A stretch of 64,000 bases of DNA from JABWAM01 sp964653025 (GTDB lineage Bacteria; Verrucomicrobiota; Verrucomicrobiia; JABWAM01): contig CAZZBZ010000002.1 in NCBI GenBank assembly GCA_964653025.1, positions 1 through 64,000 of the forward strand, in the 5' to 3' direction. The notes below the pieces were generated by a model, which was not told where the DNA came from, searched no databases, and saw only the letters and a list, made by a program, of their open reading frames with translations. Positions within the stretch are counted from its first letter, which is position 1. Each line of letters opens with the position of its first letter. Positions 43,017 through 51,033 of this stretch are shown piece by piece. A program made the translations under genes and the position numbers.

Positions 43017-44078
43017 ATGAAGCCAAAGAATATCGCGGGGCGACCGACGGCCGCCAGCACCTTGGGCAAGGACGACCTCATCCTGGTTGCTGGAGCGGGG
43101 GGGTTCATCGGCGGCAGCCTCGTGAAGCGTTTCCACGAGCAGGGATTCACCCGCATCCGTGCGGTGGACAAGAAACCGCTGCCGCGCTGGTACCAGCGCA
43201 CGGACGGGGTGGAATGCCTCTGCCTTGATCTCAGCGACGAGGCCAACTGCAAGAAGGTCGTCGAGGGCGCCGTCGAGGTCTACAACCTCGCCGCCGACAT
43301 GGGCGGCATGGGCTTTATCGAGCGCTTCCGCATCGAGTGCCTGCGCAGCATCCTCATCAACACCCATCTCATCGAACACGCCTGGCGGGCGGGTGCCCAG
43401 CGGTTCTTCTACAGTTCCTCCGCCTGCGCCTACAACACGAAGCTGCAGGAGGATCCGAAGTGTCGGGCGCTCAGGGAGTCCGACGCCTACCCCGCCTTTG
43501 CCGAGCGCGGCTACGGCTGGGAAAAGCTTCTCTCCGAAATGTTCTGCCAGGAGTACTGGGCGGAGCGTAAACTCAAGAGCGGGATCGCCCGCTTCCACAA
43601 CGTCTACGGGCCCTGGGGCACCTGGGACGGCGGCCGCGAGAAGGCCCCCGCCGCGATTTGCCGCAAGGTCATCGAGGCGAAACATAGCGGAAAGCTCGAG
43701 ATTGAGATCTGGGGCGACGGCACACAGACCCGGAGCTTCATGTACATTGATGACTGCCTCGAGGGCATCGACATGATTACGCACAGCGAGGAACTCATCG
43801 CGACCCCGATCAACCTCGGTTCAAACGAACTCATCTCCATCAACCGCCTCGTGGACCTCGCGGAGGAGATCGGCGGGGTGAAACTCAAGCGGAACCACAA
43901 GCTCGACGCCCCCCGCGGGGTCGCCGGCCGCAACAGCGACAACACCTTCATCAAGAAGATGCTCGGCTGGGAGCCCTCCACTTCCTTCCGCGACGGCCTC
44001 GCGAAAACTTACCAGTGGATCGAGGAGCAACACCTCGGGCGCAAGGCCGGCAAGCAGACGGTCAGCGACGCGCTCTGA
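43017..44078 (+). CDS. GDP-mannose 3,5-epimerase-like SDR enzyme
   Basis: 353-residue extended SDR. The NAD site is ILVAGAGGFIGGSLVKRFHE at about 22-41. Distinctive GME features are VDKKPLPRWYQ, NLAADMGGMGFIERF, SSSACAYNTKLQ with the catalytic Tyr/Lys in ERGYGWEKLLSEMF, and FHNVYGPWGTWDGGREKAPA. GME turns GDP-D-mannose into GDP-L-galactose or GDP-L-gulose. Together with gmd/fcl at 8.8-10.8 kb it shows a GDP-mannose-centred sugar supply for surface glycans. ATG at 43017 gives the normal length. Followed 59 bases later by the Pat-type gene. Confidence 0.9.
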   Translation: MKPKNIAGRPTAASTLGKDDLILVAGAGGFIGGSLVKRFHEQGFTRIRAVDKKPLPRWYQRTDGVECLCLDLSDEANCKKVVEGAVEVYNLAADMGGMGFIERFRIECLRSILINTHLIEHAWRAGAQRFFYSSSACAYNTKLQEDPKCRALRESDAYPAFAERGYGWEKLLSEMFCQEYWAERKLKSGIARFHNVYGPWGTWDGGREKAPAAICRKVIEAKHSGKLEIEIWGDGTQTRSFMYIDDCLEGIDMITHSEELIATPINLGSNELISINRLVDLAEEIGGVKLKRNHKLDAPRGVAGRNSDNTFIKKMLGWEPSTSFRDGLAKTYQWIEEQHLGRKAGKQTVSDAL

Positions 44079-44137
44079 GTCGTCGGCGCGTTGACCATCA
44101 CGATTCAGCAAGTTTCCATATCCCCAGACCCCTTTTC

Positions 44138-46876
44138 ATGAACGAAACCATTCGCGATCTCCGCTACGAACGCCAGCCCCTCAACGCCATTTTCTCCCCG
44201 CGCACCGTGGCCGTGATCGGTGCTACCGAAAAAGTTGGCACGGTCGGTCGGACCATTCTTTGGAACCTCATCAGCAATCCGTTCAACGGCACCGTCTTTC
44301 CAGTCAACCCGACACGCTCCGCCGTGCTCGGTATCAAGGCCTACCCGAAGATCTCCGCCGTCCCCGAGCGCGTGGATCTCGCGGTGATCGTGACGCCTGC
44401 GCCCACGGTTCCCGGCATCGTGGCGGAATGCGTCGCGGCCGGCGTGCGTGGCGCAATCGTCATTTCCGCGGGCTTCAAGGAGACCGGGCCCGAGGGCGAG
44501 AAACTCGAGCGCCAGATCCTCGATGAGGCCCGCCGCGGGAGGATGCGGATCGTCGGCCCGAACTGCCTCGGGGTGATGTGCCCGGTCACCGGCGTGAACG
44601 CCACCTTTGCCAGCGGCATGGCGCGCGCCGGCAGCGTCGGCTTCATCAGCCAGAGCGGCGCGCTCTGCACCGCCGTGCTCGATTGGAGCTTACGCGAGAA
44701 CGTCGGCTTCAGCGCCTTCGTCTCAATTGGTTCGATGCTCGACGTGGGGTGGGGGGATCTCATCAGCTACCTCGGGAACGATCCGCGCACCGAGAGCATC
44801 GTCATTTACATGGAGTCCATCGGCGACGCGCGCAGCTTTCTCTCCGCGGCGCGCGAGGTGGCGCTTTCCAAGCCGATCGTGGTGATCAAGGCGGGGCGGA
44901 CCGAGGCCGCGAGCAAGGCGGCCGCCTCCCACACCGGCGCCCTCACGGGGAGCGACGAGGTGCTGGACGCCGCTTTCCGACGCTGCGGCGTCGTGCGCGT
45001 AAACTACATTTCGCACCTCTTCTACACGGCCGAGGTGCTCGCCAAGCAGCCTCGCCCGCGCGGGCCGCGCCTCACGATCCTGACCAACGCCGGCGGCCCC
45101 GGCGTGCTGGCCACCGACGCGCTCATCTCGAGCGGTTGCGAGCTGGCCGAGCTCACCAAGGGGACGATCGAGTCCCTGAGCGCCATTCTCCCAGGGCCGT
45201 GGAGCCACGGGAACCCCGTGGACATCCTCGGCGATGCAAGCCCCGAGCGCTACGCGAAGGCGCTTGAGATCGCCGCGAAGGACCCGAACAGCGACGGCCT
45301 CCTCGTTGTCCTTACGCCGCAGGCGATGACCGACCCGACGCAGACGGCCGAGCAGCTCAAGCCCTACGCCAAACTGGCGGGCAAGCCGGTGCTCGCGAGT
45401 TGGATGGGCGGCGGCGATGTCGAGGCGGGGAGGGTGATTCTCAGCCGGGCCGGAATCCCCGCCTTCGAGTACCCGGACACCGCGGCGTGGGTGTTTCAGT
45501 ACATGTGGCAGCACAGCGAAAACCTGCGCTTCATCTACGAGACCCCGCTCCTGCCCTCGGACACCGCGGAAGATGCCCCCGATCGCACGCGAGCCGAGAA
45601 AATTATCGCAACGGTGAGGTCTTCCGGAAGAACGATCCTCACCGAGTTTGAGTCGAAAGAACTCCTTGGCTGTTACGGTATCCCCACCGTCCCGACCCAC
45701 ATCGCACGCTCCGTGGATGAGGCCGTGCAGCTTGCCGGGAACATCGGCTATCCAGTCGTTCTCAAGCTTTTCTCGGAGACGATCACCCACAAGACCGATG
45801 TCGGGGGGGTGCAGCTTAACCTCGCGAATGCGAAGGCGGTCCAGACGGCCTATCGCGAGATCGAGTCCTCCGTGCGCGAAAAAGCCTCCGCGGCCGACTT
45901 CCTCGGCGTGACCGTCCAGCCGATGGTGAAGCTCGATGGTTACGAGTTGATCATTGGGAGTAGCCCCGACCCCCAGTTCGGCCCCGTGCTTCTCTTCGGG
46001 ATGGGCGGGCAGCTTGTCGAGATCTTCCGCGACCGCGCGCTCGCGCTGCCGCCGTTGAACACCACCCTTGCTCGAAGGATGATCGAGAGGACCCGAATCT
46101 ACCGCGCCCTCAAGGGCGTGCGCGGCCGTCCGCCGGTGGACCTCGCCGCCCTCGAGCGGCTCCTTGTGCGGTTCAGCTATCTCGTGGTCGAGCAGCCCTG
46201 GATCAGCGAGGTGGATATTAATCCCCTGCTTGCCTCCCCGACACGCCTGATCGCCCTCGATGCGCGGGTGGTCGTCCATGGCGCCGATGTGCCCGAGGTG
46301 AAGCTTCCGCGTCTCGCGATCCGCCCCTATCCCTCGCAGTACGCCCGCTCGTGGACGATGCGGGATGGATCGAACATCATGATCCGCCCGATCCGCCCAG
46401 AGGACGAGCCACTCCTGGTCAAGTACCACAAGAGCATTTCCGAGCGTAGCTTCTACATGCGCTATGCCCAGAAACTGGAGTTCAACCAGCGCGTCGCGCA
46501 CGAGCGCCTGTTGAAGGTGTGCTTCAACGACTATGACCGCGAGATCGCCCTCGTGGCGGTGCGCCGTGCCGTCCAGGGAGGGCAGGAGATTCTCGCGGTC
46601 GCCCGCCTGAGCCGAATTCACGGGGCAAACGAGGGTGAGGTGGGGATCCTCGTGAGCGACCAGTTCCAGCAACTGGGGCTTGGCAGTGAGATGCTCGGGC
46701 GACTGATCGAGATCGGGCGGCAGGAAGGTCTCTCCCGCGTCCTCGCCACCATGCTCACCGAGAACCAGGAGATGCAGAAACTCTGTGTGAAGCACGGCTT
46801 CCAGGTTTCCACGCTGCCCGGCGGCGCCTTTTGCAAGGGGGAGCTGAATCTGGAGGCGCCCCGCCCCGCGGCATGA
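44138..46876 (+). CDS. Acyl-CoA synthetase (NDP-forming)-GNAT fusion, Pat-type acetyltransferase
   Basis: 912-residue fusion. Residues about 15-110 are a CoA-binding Rossmann domain (PRTVAVIGATEKVGTVGRT). About 150-450 is the succinyl-CoA-ligase-like part with SQSGALCTAVLDW and AASHTGALTGSDE (His 265). About 480-700 is an ATP-grasp part (IGYPVVLKLFSETITHKTDV). About 740-900 is a GNAT acetyltransferase (EGEVGILVSDQFQQLGLGSE). The layout is that of Pat lysine acetyltransferases, which regulate acetyl-CoA synthetase and other enzymes. In several Pat proteins the ligase His is missing; here the SHTG His remains, so an acyl-CoA synthetase activity is possible. The start at 44138 is the best ATG. 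Confidence 0.88.
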   Translation: MNETIRDLRYERQPLNAIFSPRTVAVIGATEKVGTVGRTILWNLISNPFNGTVFPVNPTRSAVLGIKAYPKISAVPERVDLAVIVTPAPTVPGIVAECVAAGVRGAIVISAGFKETGPEGEKLERQILDEARRGRMRIVGPNCLGVMCPVTGVNATFASGMARAGSVGFISQSGALCTAVLDWSLRENVGFSAFVSIGSMLDVGWGDLISYLGNDPRTESIVIYMESIGDARSFLSAAREVALSKPIVVIKAGRTEAASKAAASHTGALTGSDEVLDAAFRRCGVVRVNYISHLFYTAEVLAKQPRPRGPRLTILTNAGGPGVLATDALISSGCELAELTKGTIESLSAILPGPWSHGNPVDILGDASPERYAKALEIAAKDPNSDGLLVVLTPQAMTDPTQTAEQLKPYAKLAGKPVLASWMGGGDVEAGRVILSRAGIPAFEYPDTAAWVFQYMWQHSENLRFIYETPLLPSDTAEDAPDRTRAEKIIATVRSSGRTILTEFESKELLGCYGIPTVPTHIARSVDEAVQLAGNIGYPVVLKLFSETITHKTDVGGVQLNLANAKAVQTAYREIESSVREKASAADFLGVTVQPMVKLDGYELIIGSSPDPQFGPVLLFGMGGQLVEIFRDRALALPPLNTTLARRMIERTRIYRALKGVRGRPPVDLAALERLLVRFSYLVVEQPWISEVDINPLLASPTRLIALDARVVVHGADVPEVKLPRLAIRPYPSQYARSWTMRDGSNIMIRPIRPEDEPLLVKYHKSISERSFYMRYAQKLEFNQRVAHERLLKVCFNDYDREIALVAVRRAVQGGQEILAVARLSRIHGANEGEVGILVSDQFQQLGLGSEMLGRLIEIGRQEGLSRVLATMLTENQEMQKLCVKHGFQVSTLPGGAFCKGELNLEAPRPAA

Positions 46877-46893
46877 TAGCCTGAAGGGCGTCC

Positions 46894-47565
46894 ATGCGCC
46901 CCCTTGACCACACCACGCGGGCTCCGAACTTCGTCGTCCGCCCCTATCAGTCCGGCGACCGGGAAGCCGTGCGTTGCCTCTGCTGCGACACGGGTTTCCT
47001 CGGCGATCCGATCGACCCCGTCTTTTCCGACCGGGAACTCTTCGCCGATTACCTGACCCGCTACTACACCGACATCGAGCCCGAGTCCTCCTGGGTCGGC
47101 GTGAAGGATGGCAAGGTGGTGGCCTATGTCCTTTGCTGCGCGCGCTGGCGGCGGCACGCTTGGTGGAGCGTGGGTAACTCCCTGCGGCTTGCCGCCTGCG
47201 GCGTCGCGAAGCTTCTCGCCGGGCGCTACAACGCCGCCTCTCGCCATTTCATCGCATGGGTTCTCTGGCGCGGCTGGCGCGAGTCGCCGGCGGCTCCCCC
47301 CCGGTCGGCGCACATGCATTTCAACGCGCTTCCCGAGCACCGTCGAATTCGCATGGTCGCCGATCTCGTCATCGCCATGCTGGAAACGCTGCGGCAGCGC
47401 GGGGTCAAGCGCGTCTACGGCCAGATCGCCACCTACGACACCCGCCGCTCCGATCGCCTCTACGAGTACCTCGGCTGGAAGGTCGTGGACAAAAAGCCCA
47501 TCACGAAGTACGAAGGCCTCGTGGACAAGAAAATCTACCTCAGCACCGTGGTGAAGGAACTCTGA
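46894..47565 (+). CDS. GNAT-family acetyltransferase
   Basis: 223-residue N-acetyltransferase-like protein. The N-terminal strand VVRPYQSGDREAVRCLCC opens the fold, and VGVKDGKVVAYVLCC lies mid-domain. AHMHFNALPEHRRIRMVADL and VIAMLETLRQRGVKRVYGQI match the acetyl-CoA-binding helix region, ending SDRLYEYLGWKVVDKKPIT. A hydrophobic insert (about 85-130, with several Trp) is unusual and may be a substrate lid. It lies 17 bases after the Pat-type gene and one base before the aminotransferase. The substrate is unknown. Confidence 0.75.
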   Translation: MRPLDHTTRAPNFVVRPYQSGDREAVRCLCCDTGFLGDPIDPVFSDRELFADYLTRYYTDIEPESSWVGVKDGKVVAYVLCCARWRRHAWWSVGNSLRLAACGVAKLLAGRYNAASRHFIAWVLWRGWRESPAAPPRSAHMHFNALPEHRRIRMVADLVIAMLETLRQRGVKRVYGQIATYDTRRSDRLYEYLGWKVVDKKPITKYEGLVDKKIYLSTVVKEL

Positions 47566-47566
47566 T

Positions 47567-48937
47567 TTGTCTCGATGCCCCGTGACGCTTGACCCCTCAC
47601 TTTCCGACCTGCTCCCGAAGCTGGTGACCCCCATTCCGGGGCCGCGGTCAAAACGCCTCGCCCGTCTGTTGAAGCGCCACGAGGCGCCGACGGTCACGCT
47701 CGTTTCCGCGGAGACTCCCGTCTTCTGGGAGCGCGCCTCGGGGGTCAATGTCTGGGACGTCGATGGCAACCGATTGGTGGATCTCGTGAGCGCCTTTGGT
47801 GTCGCCTCGCTCGGGCATGCGAATCCCGCGGTGGTTGCGGCGGTGCGACGGCAGGTTCGCCGCCTGCCCCACGCGATGGGGGATGTTCACCCGGGGAGCA
47901 TGAAGGCCCGCCTGTGCCGGAGGTTGTCGGAGCTGACCTTCGAGCGTTGGGCGGGCAGACGGAAAAAGGGCCAGGTCCTTCTCGGGAATTCGGGATTCGA
48001 GGCGGTCGAGGCAGCGCTGAAGACGGCGCGGCTCTTCACCCGAAAGCGGGGGGTGATCGCGTTCGAGGGGAGTTACCACGGGCTCGGCTACGGGGCCCTC
48101 GAGACGACCTCGCGCGCGGAGTTTCGCGAGCCGTTCGCGGACCAACTCGGGTGTTTCGCGGCGTTCGTGCCCTTCCCGCGGCGTCGGTTCCCGGACCGCG
48201 ACGAGGCGGAGGAGGCACGCCTGCTGAAGGAGGTGGAGGGGCGCATCCGCGCGCTGGCCGCACGGGGGGATTTCGGAGCGATCCTCGTGGAGCCCGTGCA
48301 GGGCAGGGGCGGGGAGGTGGTGCCGCCGCCCGGATTCCTGCCGATGCTTCGCCGTCTCTGCGACCGCCATCACCTTCTCCTTATCGCGGACGAGATTTAC
48401 ACCGGTTTCTGGCGGACGGGGCGATGGTTTGCGGTCGAGCACTCGGGCGTTATCCCGGATCTGGTCTGCCTTGGGAAGGCGCTCACCGGATGCCTGCCGC
48501 TTTCCGCGTGCGTGGGGAGCGCGGATGTGATGGCGGCCTGGCCCGAGAGTCGGGGAGAGGCGCTCCATACCAGCACCTTCCTGGGAAACCCGGTGGCCTG
48601 CGCGGCGGCGCTGGCCTCGCTTGCGGAGTTCGAGAAGTTGGGCCCGTCGCTGCGGGTTGAGGAAACGGGAGAGGAGCTTCTCTCGGACCTGCGCGCGGCG
48701 CTGCGCGGCGCCCGCGGTGTGCGGGAGGCCCGCGGGCTTGGCTTCATCTTCGGGGTGGAGATGGAGCCGGGCATCGGGCTCCTGCCCTCCACTGCCTGCG
48801 ACCGCCTGCTCGCGGAAGGATGGGTGGTGCTCCCGAGCGGCCCAAAGGGAGAGGTCCTCGCTCTGGCGCCGCCGCTGGTCGCGCCGCGCGCCCTGTTGGC
48901 GGAGGGATTCGCGCGGGTTGCCGCCGCCCTGCGCTGA
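47567..48937 (+). CDS. Class III PLP-dependent aminotransferase
   Basis: About 456 residues if read from the TTG at 47567; a GTG at 47582 would remove five. Fold type I class III transaminase with GVNVWDVDGNRLVDLVSAFG, GNSGFEAVEAALKTARLFT, FEGSYHGLGYGALETT, the Asp in LLIADEIYTGFWRTG and the PLP Lys in LVCLGKALTGCLPLSACVGS. TFLGNPVACAAALA and the C-terminal LAPPLVAPRALL complete it. These patterns fit 4-aminobutyrate/acetylornithine-type enzymes; the substrate is not resolved. It is the last gene of the Pat-GNAT unit. Confidence 0.9.
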   Translation: MSRCPVTLDPSLSDLLPKLVTPIPGPRSKRLARLLKRHEAPTVTLVSAETPVFWERASGVNVWDVDGNRLVDLVSAFGVASLGHANPAVVAAVRRQVRRLPHAMGDVHPGSMKARLCRRLSELTFERWAGRRKKGQVLLGNSGFEAVEAALKTARLFTRKRGVIAFEGSYHGLGYGALETTSRAEFREPFADQLGCFAAFVPFPRRRFPDRDEAEEARLLKEVEGRIRALAARGDFGAILVEPVQGRGGEVVPPPGFLPMLRRLCDRHHLLLIADEIYTGFWRTGRWFAVEHSGVIPDLVCLGKALTGCLPLSACVGSADVMAAWPESRGEALHTSTFLGNPVACAAALASLAEFEKLGPSLRVEETGEELLSDLRAALRGARGVREARGLGFIFGVEMEPGIGLLPSTACDRLLAEGWVVLPSGPKGEVLALAPPLVAPRALLAEGFARVAAALR

Positions 48938-48960
48938 ACCCGGGGCGATTTCCCGTTGTG

Positions 48961-49977
48961 TCAGCGCGCGCCCTGCTCCTTCTTGTCGAACGCGGCGTCG
49001 AAGGCGCGGGCGCTCGTCGGGAAGTCGAGCTTGCGGACAAACTGGCACGCCTCGGTGGCCCCGTGCTCGCGGTCCATGCCGGAGTCCTCCCACTCGACGG
49101 AGAGCGGGCCGCGGTAGCCGAGGTCGTTGAGCGCGCGCATGATCGGCTCGAAGCGGATGCTGCCCCGTCCAAGCGAGCGGAACTCCCAGCAGCGGCGCGG
49201 GTCACCAAAGGGGAGGTGGCCTCCGAAGATCCCCGAGTTCGCGGGGCGGGGGCTCCAATAAACGTCCTTCATGTGGACGTGGTAGATCCGGTCCGCGTGG
49301 CGGCGGAGGAACTCCACGTAGTCCACCCACTGGTAGCCGAGGTGCGAGGGGTCGTAGTTGAACCCGAACGATTTGTGGCCCCCGAGTGCGGCGACGGCGC
49401 GCTCCGCCGTCACGGTGTCGAACGCGATTTCAGTCGGGTGGACCTCGAGGGCGAACCGGACGCCGCACTTCTTGAACTCCTCGAGGATCGGCTTCCATCG
49501 CGTCGCGAAGTCGGCAAAGCCGTCGTCGATCTGCGAGGGCGAGGTGGGTGGGAAGCTGTAGAGGAGATGCCAGATCGAGGAGCCGGTGAAGCCGTTGACG
49601 ACCTGCACGCCGAGGTTCTTCGCAGCGTGCGCGGTGAGGATCATCTCCTCGGCGGCACGCTTGCGGACGCCCTCGGGCTTGCCGTCGCCCCAGATGTGCG
49701 GGGGGAGAATCGATTTATGGCGCTCGTCAATGAGATCGCAGACAGCCTGACCGGCGAGGTGGTTGGAGATTGCCCAGGTCTTGAGGCCGTGCCTGGCGAG
49801 GATCTCGTGGCGGCCGTCGCAATAAGCCTTGTCCTTGGAGCCCTTGACGACATCGAAGTGGTCGCCCCAGCAGGCGAGTTCGAGGCCATCGTAGCCGAAG
49901 GACTTTGCCTTGGCGCAGATCGTTTCAAACGGGAGGTCGGCCCATTGGCCGGTGAAGAGGGTGACGGGGCGTGGCAT
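48961..49977 (-). CDS. TIM-barrel sugar phosphate isomerase/epimerase
   Basis: 338-residue xylose-isomerase-like TIM barrel. Metal-ligand blocks are visible as FALEVHPTEIAFD (Glu and His), SFGFNYDPSHLGYQW (Asp and His), YHVHMKDVYWSPRPANSG (His and Asp) and LSVEWEDSGMDREHGA (Glu). The fold covers hexulose, inosose and tagaturonate epimerases; the substrate cannot be named. It converges on the aminotransferase gene, with 23 bases between stops. Upstream lies an intergenic stretch holding a CCACGGATG repeat. Confidence 0.87.
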   Translation of the reverse strand: MPRPVTLFTGQWADLPFETICAKAKSFGYDGLELACWGDHFDVVKGSKDKAYCDGRHEILARHGLKTWAISNHLAGQAVCDLIDERHKSILPPHIWGDGKPEGVRKRAAEEMILTAHAAKNLGVQVVNGFTGSSIWHLLYSFPPTSPSQIDDGFADFATRWKPILEEFKKCGVRFALEVHPTEIAFDTVTAERAVAALGGHKSFGFNYDPSHLGYQWVDYVEFLRRHADRIYHVHMKDVYWSPRPANSGIFGGHLPFGDPRRCWEFRSLGRGSIRFEPIMRALNDLGYRGPLSVEWEDSGMDREHGATEACQFVRKLDFPTSARAFDAAFDKKEQGAR

Positions 49978-50090
49978 GGGAGGAGGGGTAAAGAGTTAGG
50001 GAGGGGTCGGGTGACGGGGAAGATGAACAACGAAATGGGCGAAATGAGAAGGCGAAAATGGGGTGGGAGGGAAGGCTTGTCTGGAGTCAG

Positions 50091-50120
50091 CCACGGATGA
50101 ACACGGATTGACACGGATTT
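50091..50120 (+). repeat. Degenerate CCACGGATGAACACGGATT repeat
   Basis: Three tandem degenerate copies of an ACACGGATT-like unit beginning CCACGGATGA. Related copies flank the pgl upstream region at 50852 and 51007. Probably a dispersed intergenic repeat family. Confidence 0.6.
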
Positions 50121-50144
50121 CCTTCCTCTTCGCTTGGGCTGAGG

Positions 50145-50834
50145 TCAGGGGGGTGCGGCGGGAGCAGCGCGGAGCCAGAAGATCTTCTGCACGGGGCAGC
50201 GGATGCGGGCAGAAGGAAGGGACTTGTCGCCGTTGAGGAGGCGGTGGATCATCCCCTCCTTCGCGCCGTCGCCAATGAGGAACCACGCCTCTCGAGCGCG
50301 GTCGAGCGCGGGGTAGGTGAGCGTGAGGCGTTGCGCGTACGGGGGCGGGCCGGGGGCGGCCACCGCGTCACGTTCTGTTTCGCCGAGCGCCGGGCTACCG
50401 GGGAACAGCGAGGCGGTGTGGCCGTCGCTCCCGAGGCCGAGGAGGACGAGGTCGAAGGTTGGCGACTCGCCGAGGTTCTTGCGCATCTCCGCCTCGTAGC
50501 GTTGCGCGGCCTCATCGGGGGGCAACTCCGTGTCCCACGGATGGAAGCGGAACCGGCCGCCGGCTTCCGCGAAGCTGTCGTTCGCCATCCGCCCGTTGCT
50601 CGCGGGGTGGTGGGATGGCACGTAGCGTTCGTCGCCCATCCACCACTCGATGAGCTCCCAGCGAAGCGGCTCTCGCGCGAGCATGCGGTAGAAGGGGATG
50701 GGCGTGTCGCCGCCGGAGAGAGCGACGTGGGAGAGCGGGCGGTGCGCCAGGGCCGCGCGCTGGGCGGCCCGGAACGCGGAGCGGAGCGCCGCGAGCCAGT
50801 CGGTCTCGGTCGCGAAGGCAAGGAGTTCGATCAT
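50145..50834 (-). CDS. pgl: 6-phosphogluconolactonase
   Basis: 229-residue enzyme of the oxidative pentose phosphate pathway that hydrolyses 6-phosphogluconolactone. The family phosphate-binding region is VALSGGDTPIPFYRML near residue 36, WEWMGDER-like IEWWMGDERYVPSHHPASNG follows, then LLGLGSDGHTASLFPGSPAL with the catalytic His, and WFLIGDGAKEGMIHRLL. zwf lies upstream on the same strand, separated by a 199-base repeat-rich interval. ATG at 50834 gives the usual length. Confidence 0.95.
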   Translation of the reverse strand: MIELLAFATETDWLAALRSAFRAAQRAALAHRPLSHVALSGGDTPIPFYRMLAREPLRWELIEWWMGDERYVPSHHPASNGRMANDSFAEAGGRFRFHPWDTELPPDEAAQRYEAEMRKNLGESPTFDLVLLGLGSDGHTASLFPGSPALGETERDAVAAPGPPPYAQRLTLTYPALDRAREAWFLIGDGAKEGMIHRLLNGDKSLPSARIRCPVQKIFWLRAAPAAPP

Positions 50835-50851
50835 GGGGGAGGAGAAGTGAG

Positions 50852-51024
50852 AAGCCACGGATGAAACACTGATTTCCACGGATAGAGGAGTACGCCGTCC
50901 CGATACATCGGGACGGCGCGTTCCGTCGAGAGGATTGGAGATCTCAACCGTTGCTGGAGTGCGGCAAGTCCGTGTCAGCGGACTTGCCGCTTGTCGCCTG
51001 CCATCCGTGTTTCATCCGTGGCTT
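50852..51024. mobile_element. MITE-like element with perfect 18-base terminal inverted repeats
   Basis: A 173-base segment between zwf and pgl. Its ends are AAGCCACGGATGAAACAC (50852-50869) and its exact inverse complement (51007-51024). Inside are two perfect hairpins: GCCGTCCCGAT/ATCGGGACGGC (50894-50904 and 50907-50917, two-base loop) and GCGGCAAGTCCG/CGGACTTGCCGC (50961-50972 and 50979-50990, six-base loop). It has no coding capacity. The terminal unit recurs in degenerate form at 50091-50120. It may be a non-autonomous transposable element, or simply two repeat copies that happen to be inverted; the target-site duplication was not established. Confidence 0.5.
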
Positions 51025-51033
51025 TCCGTATTC

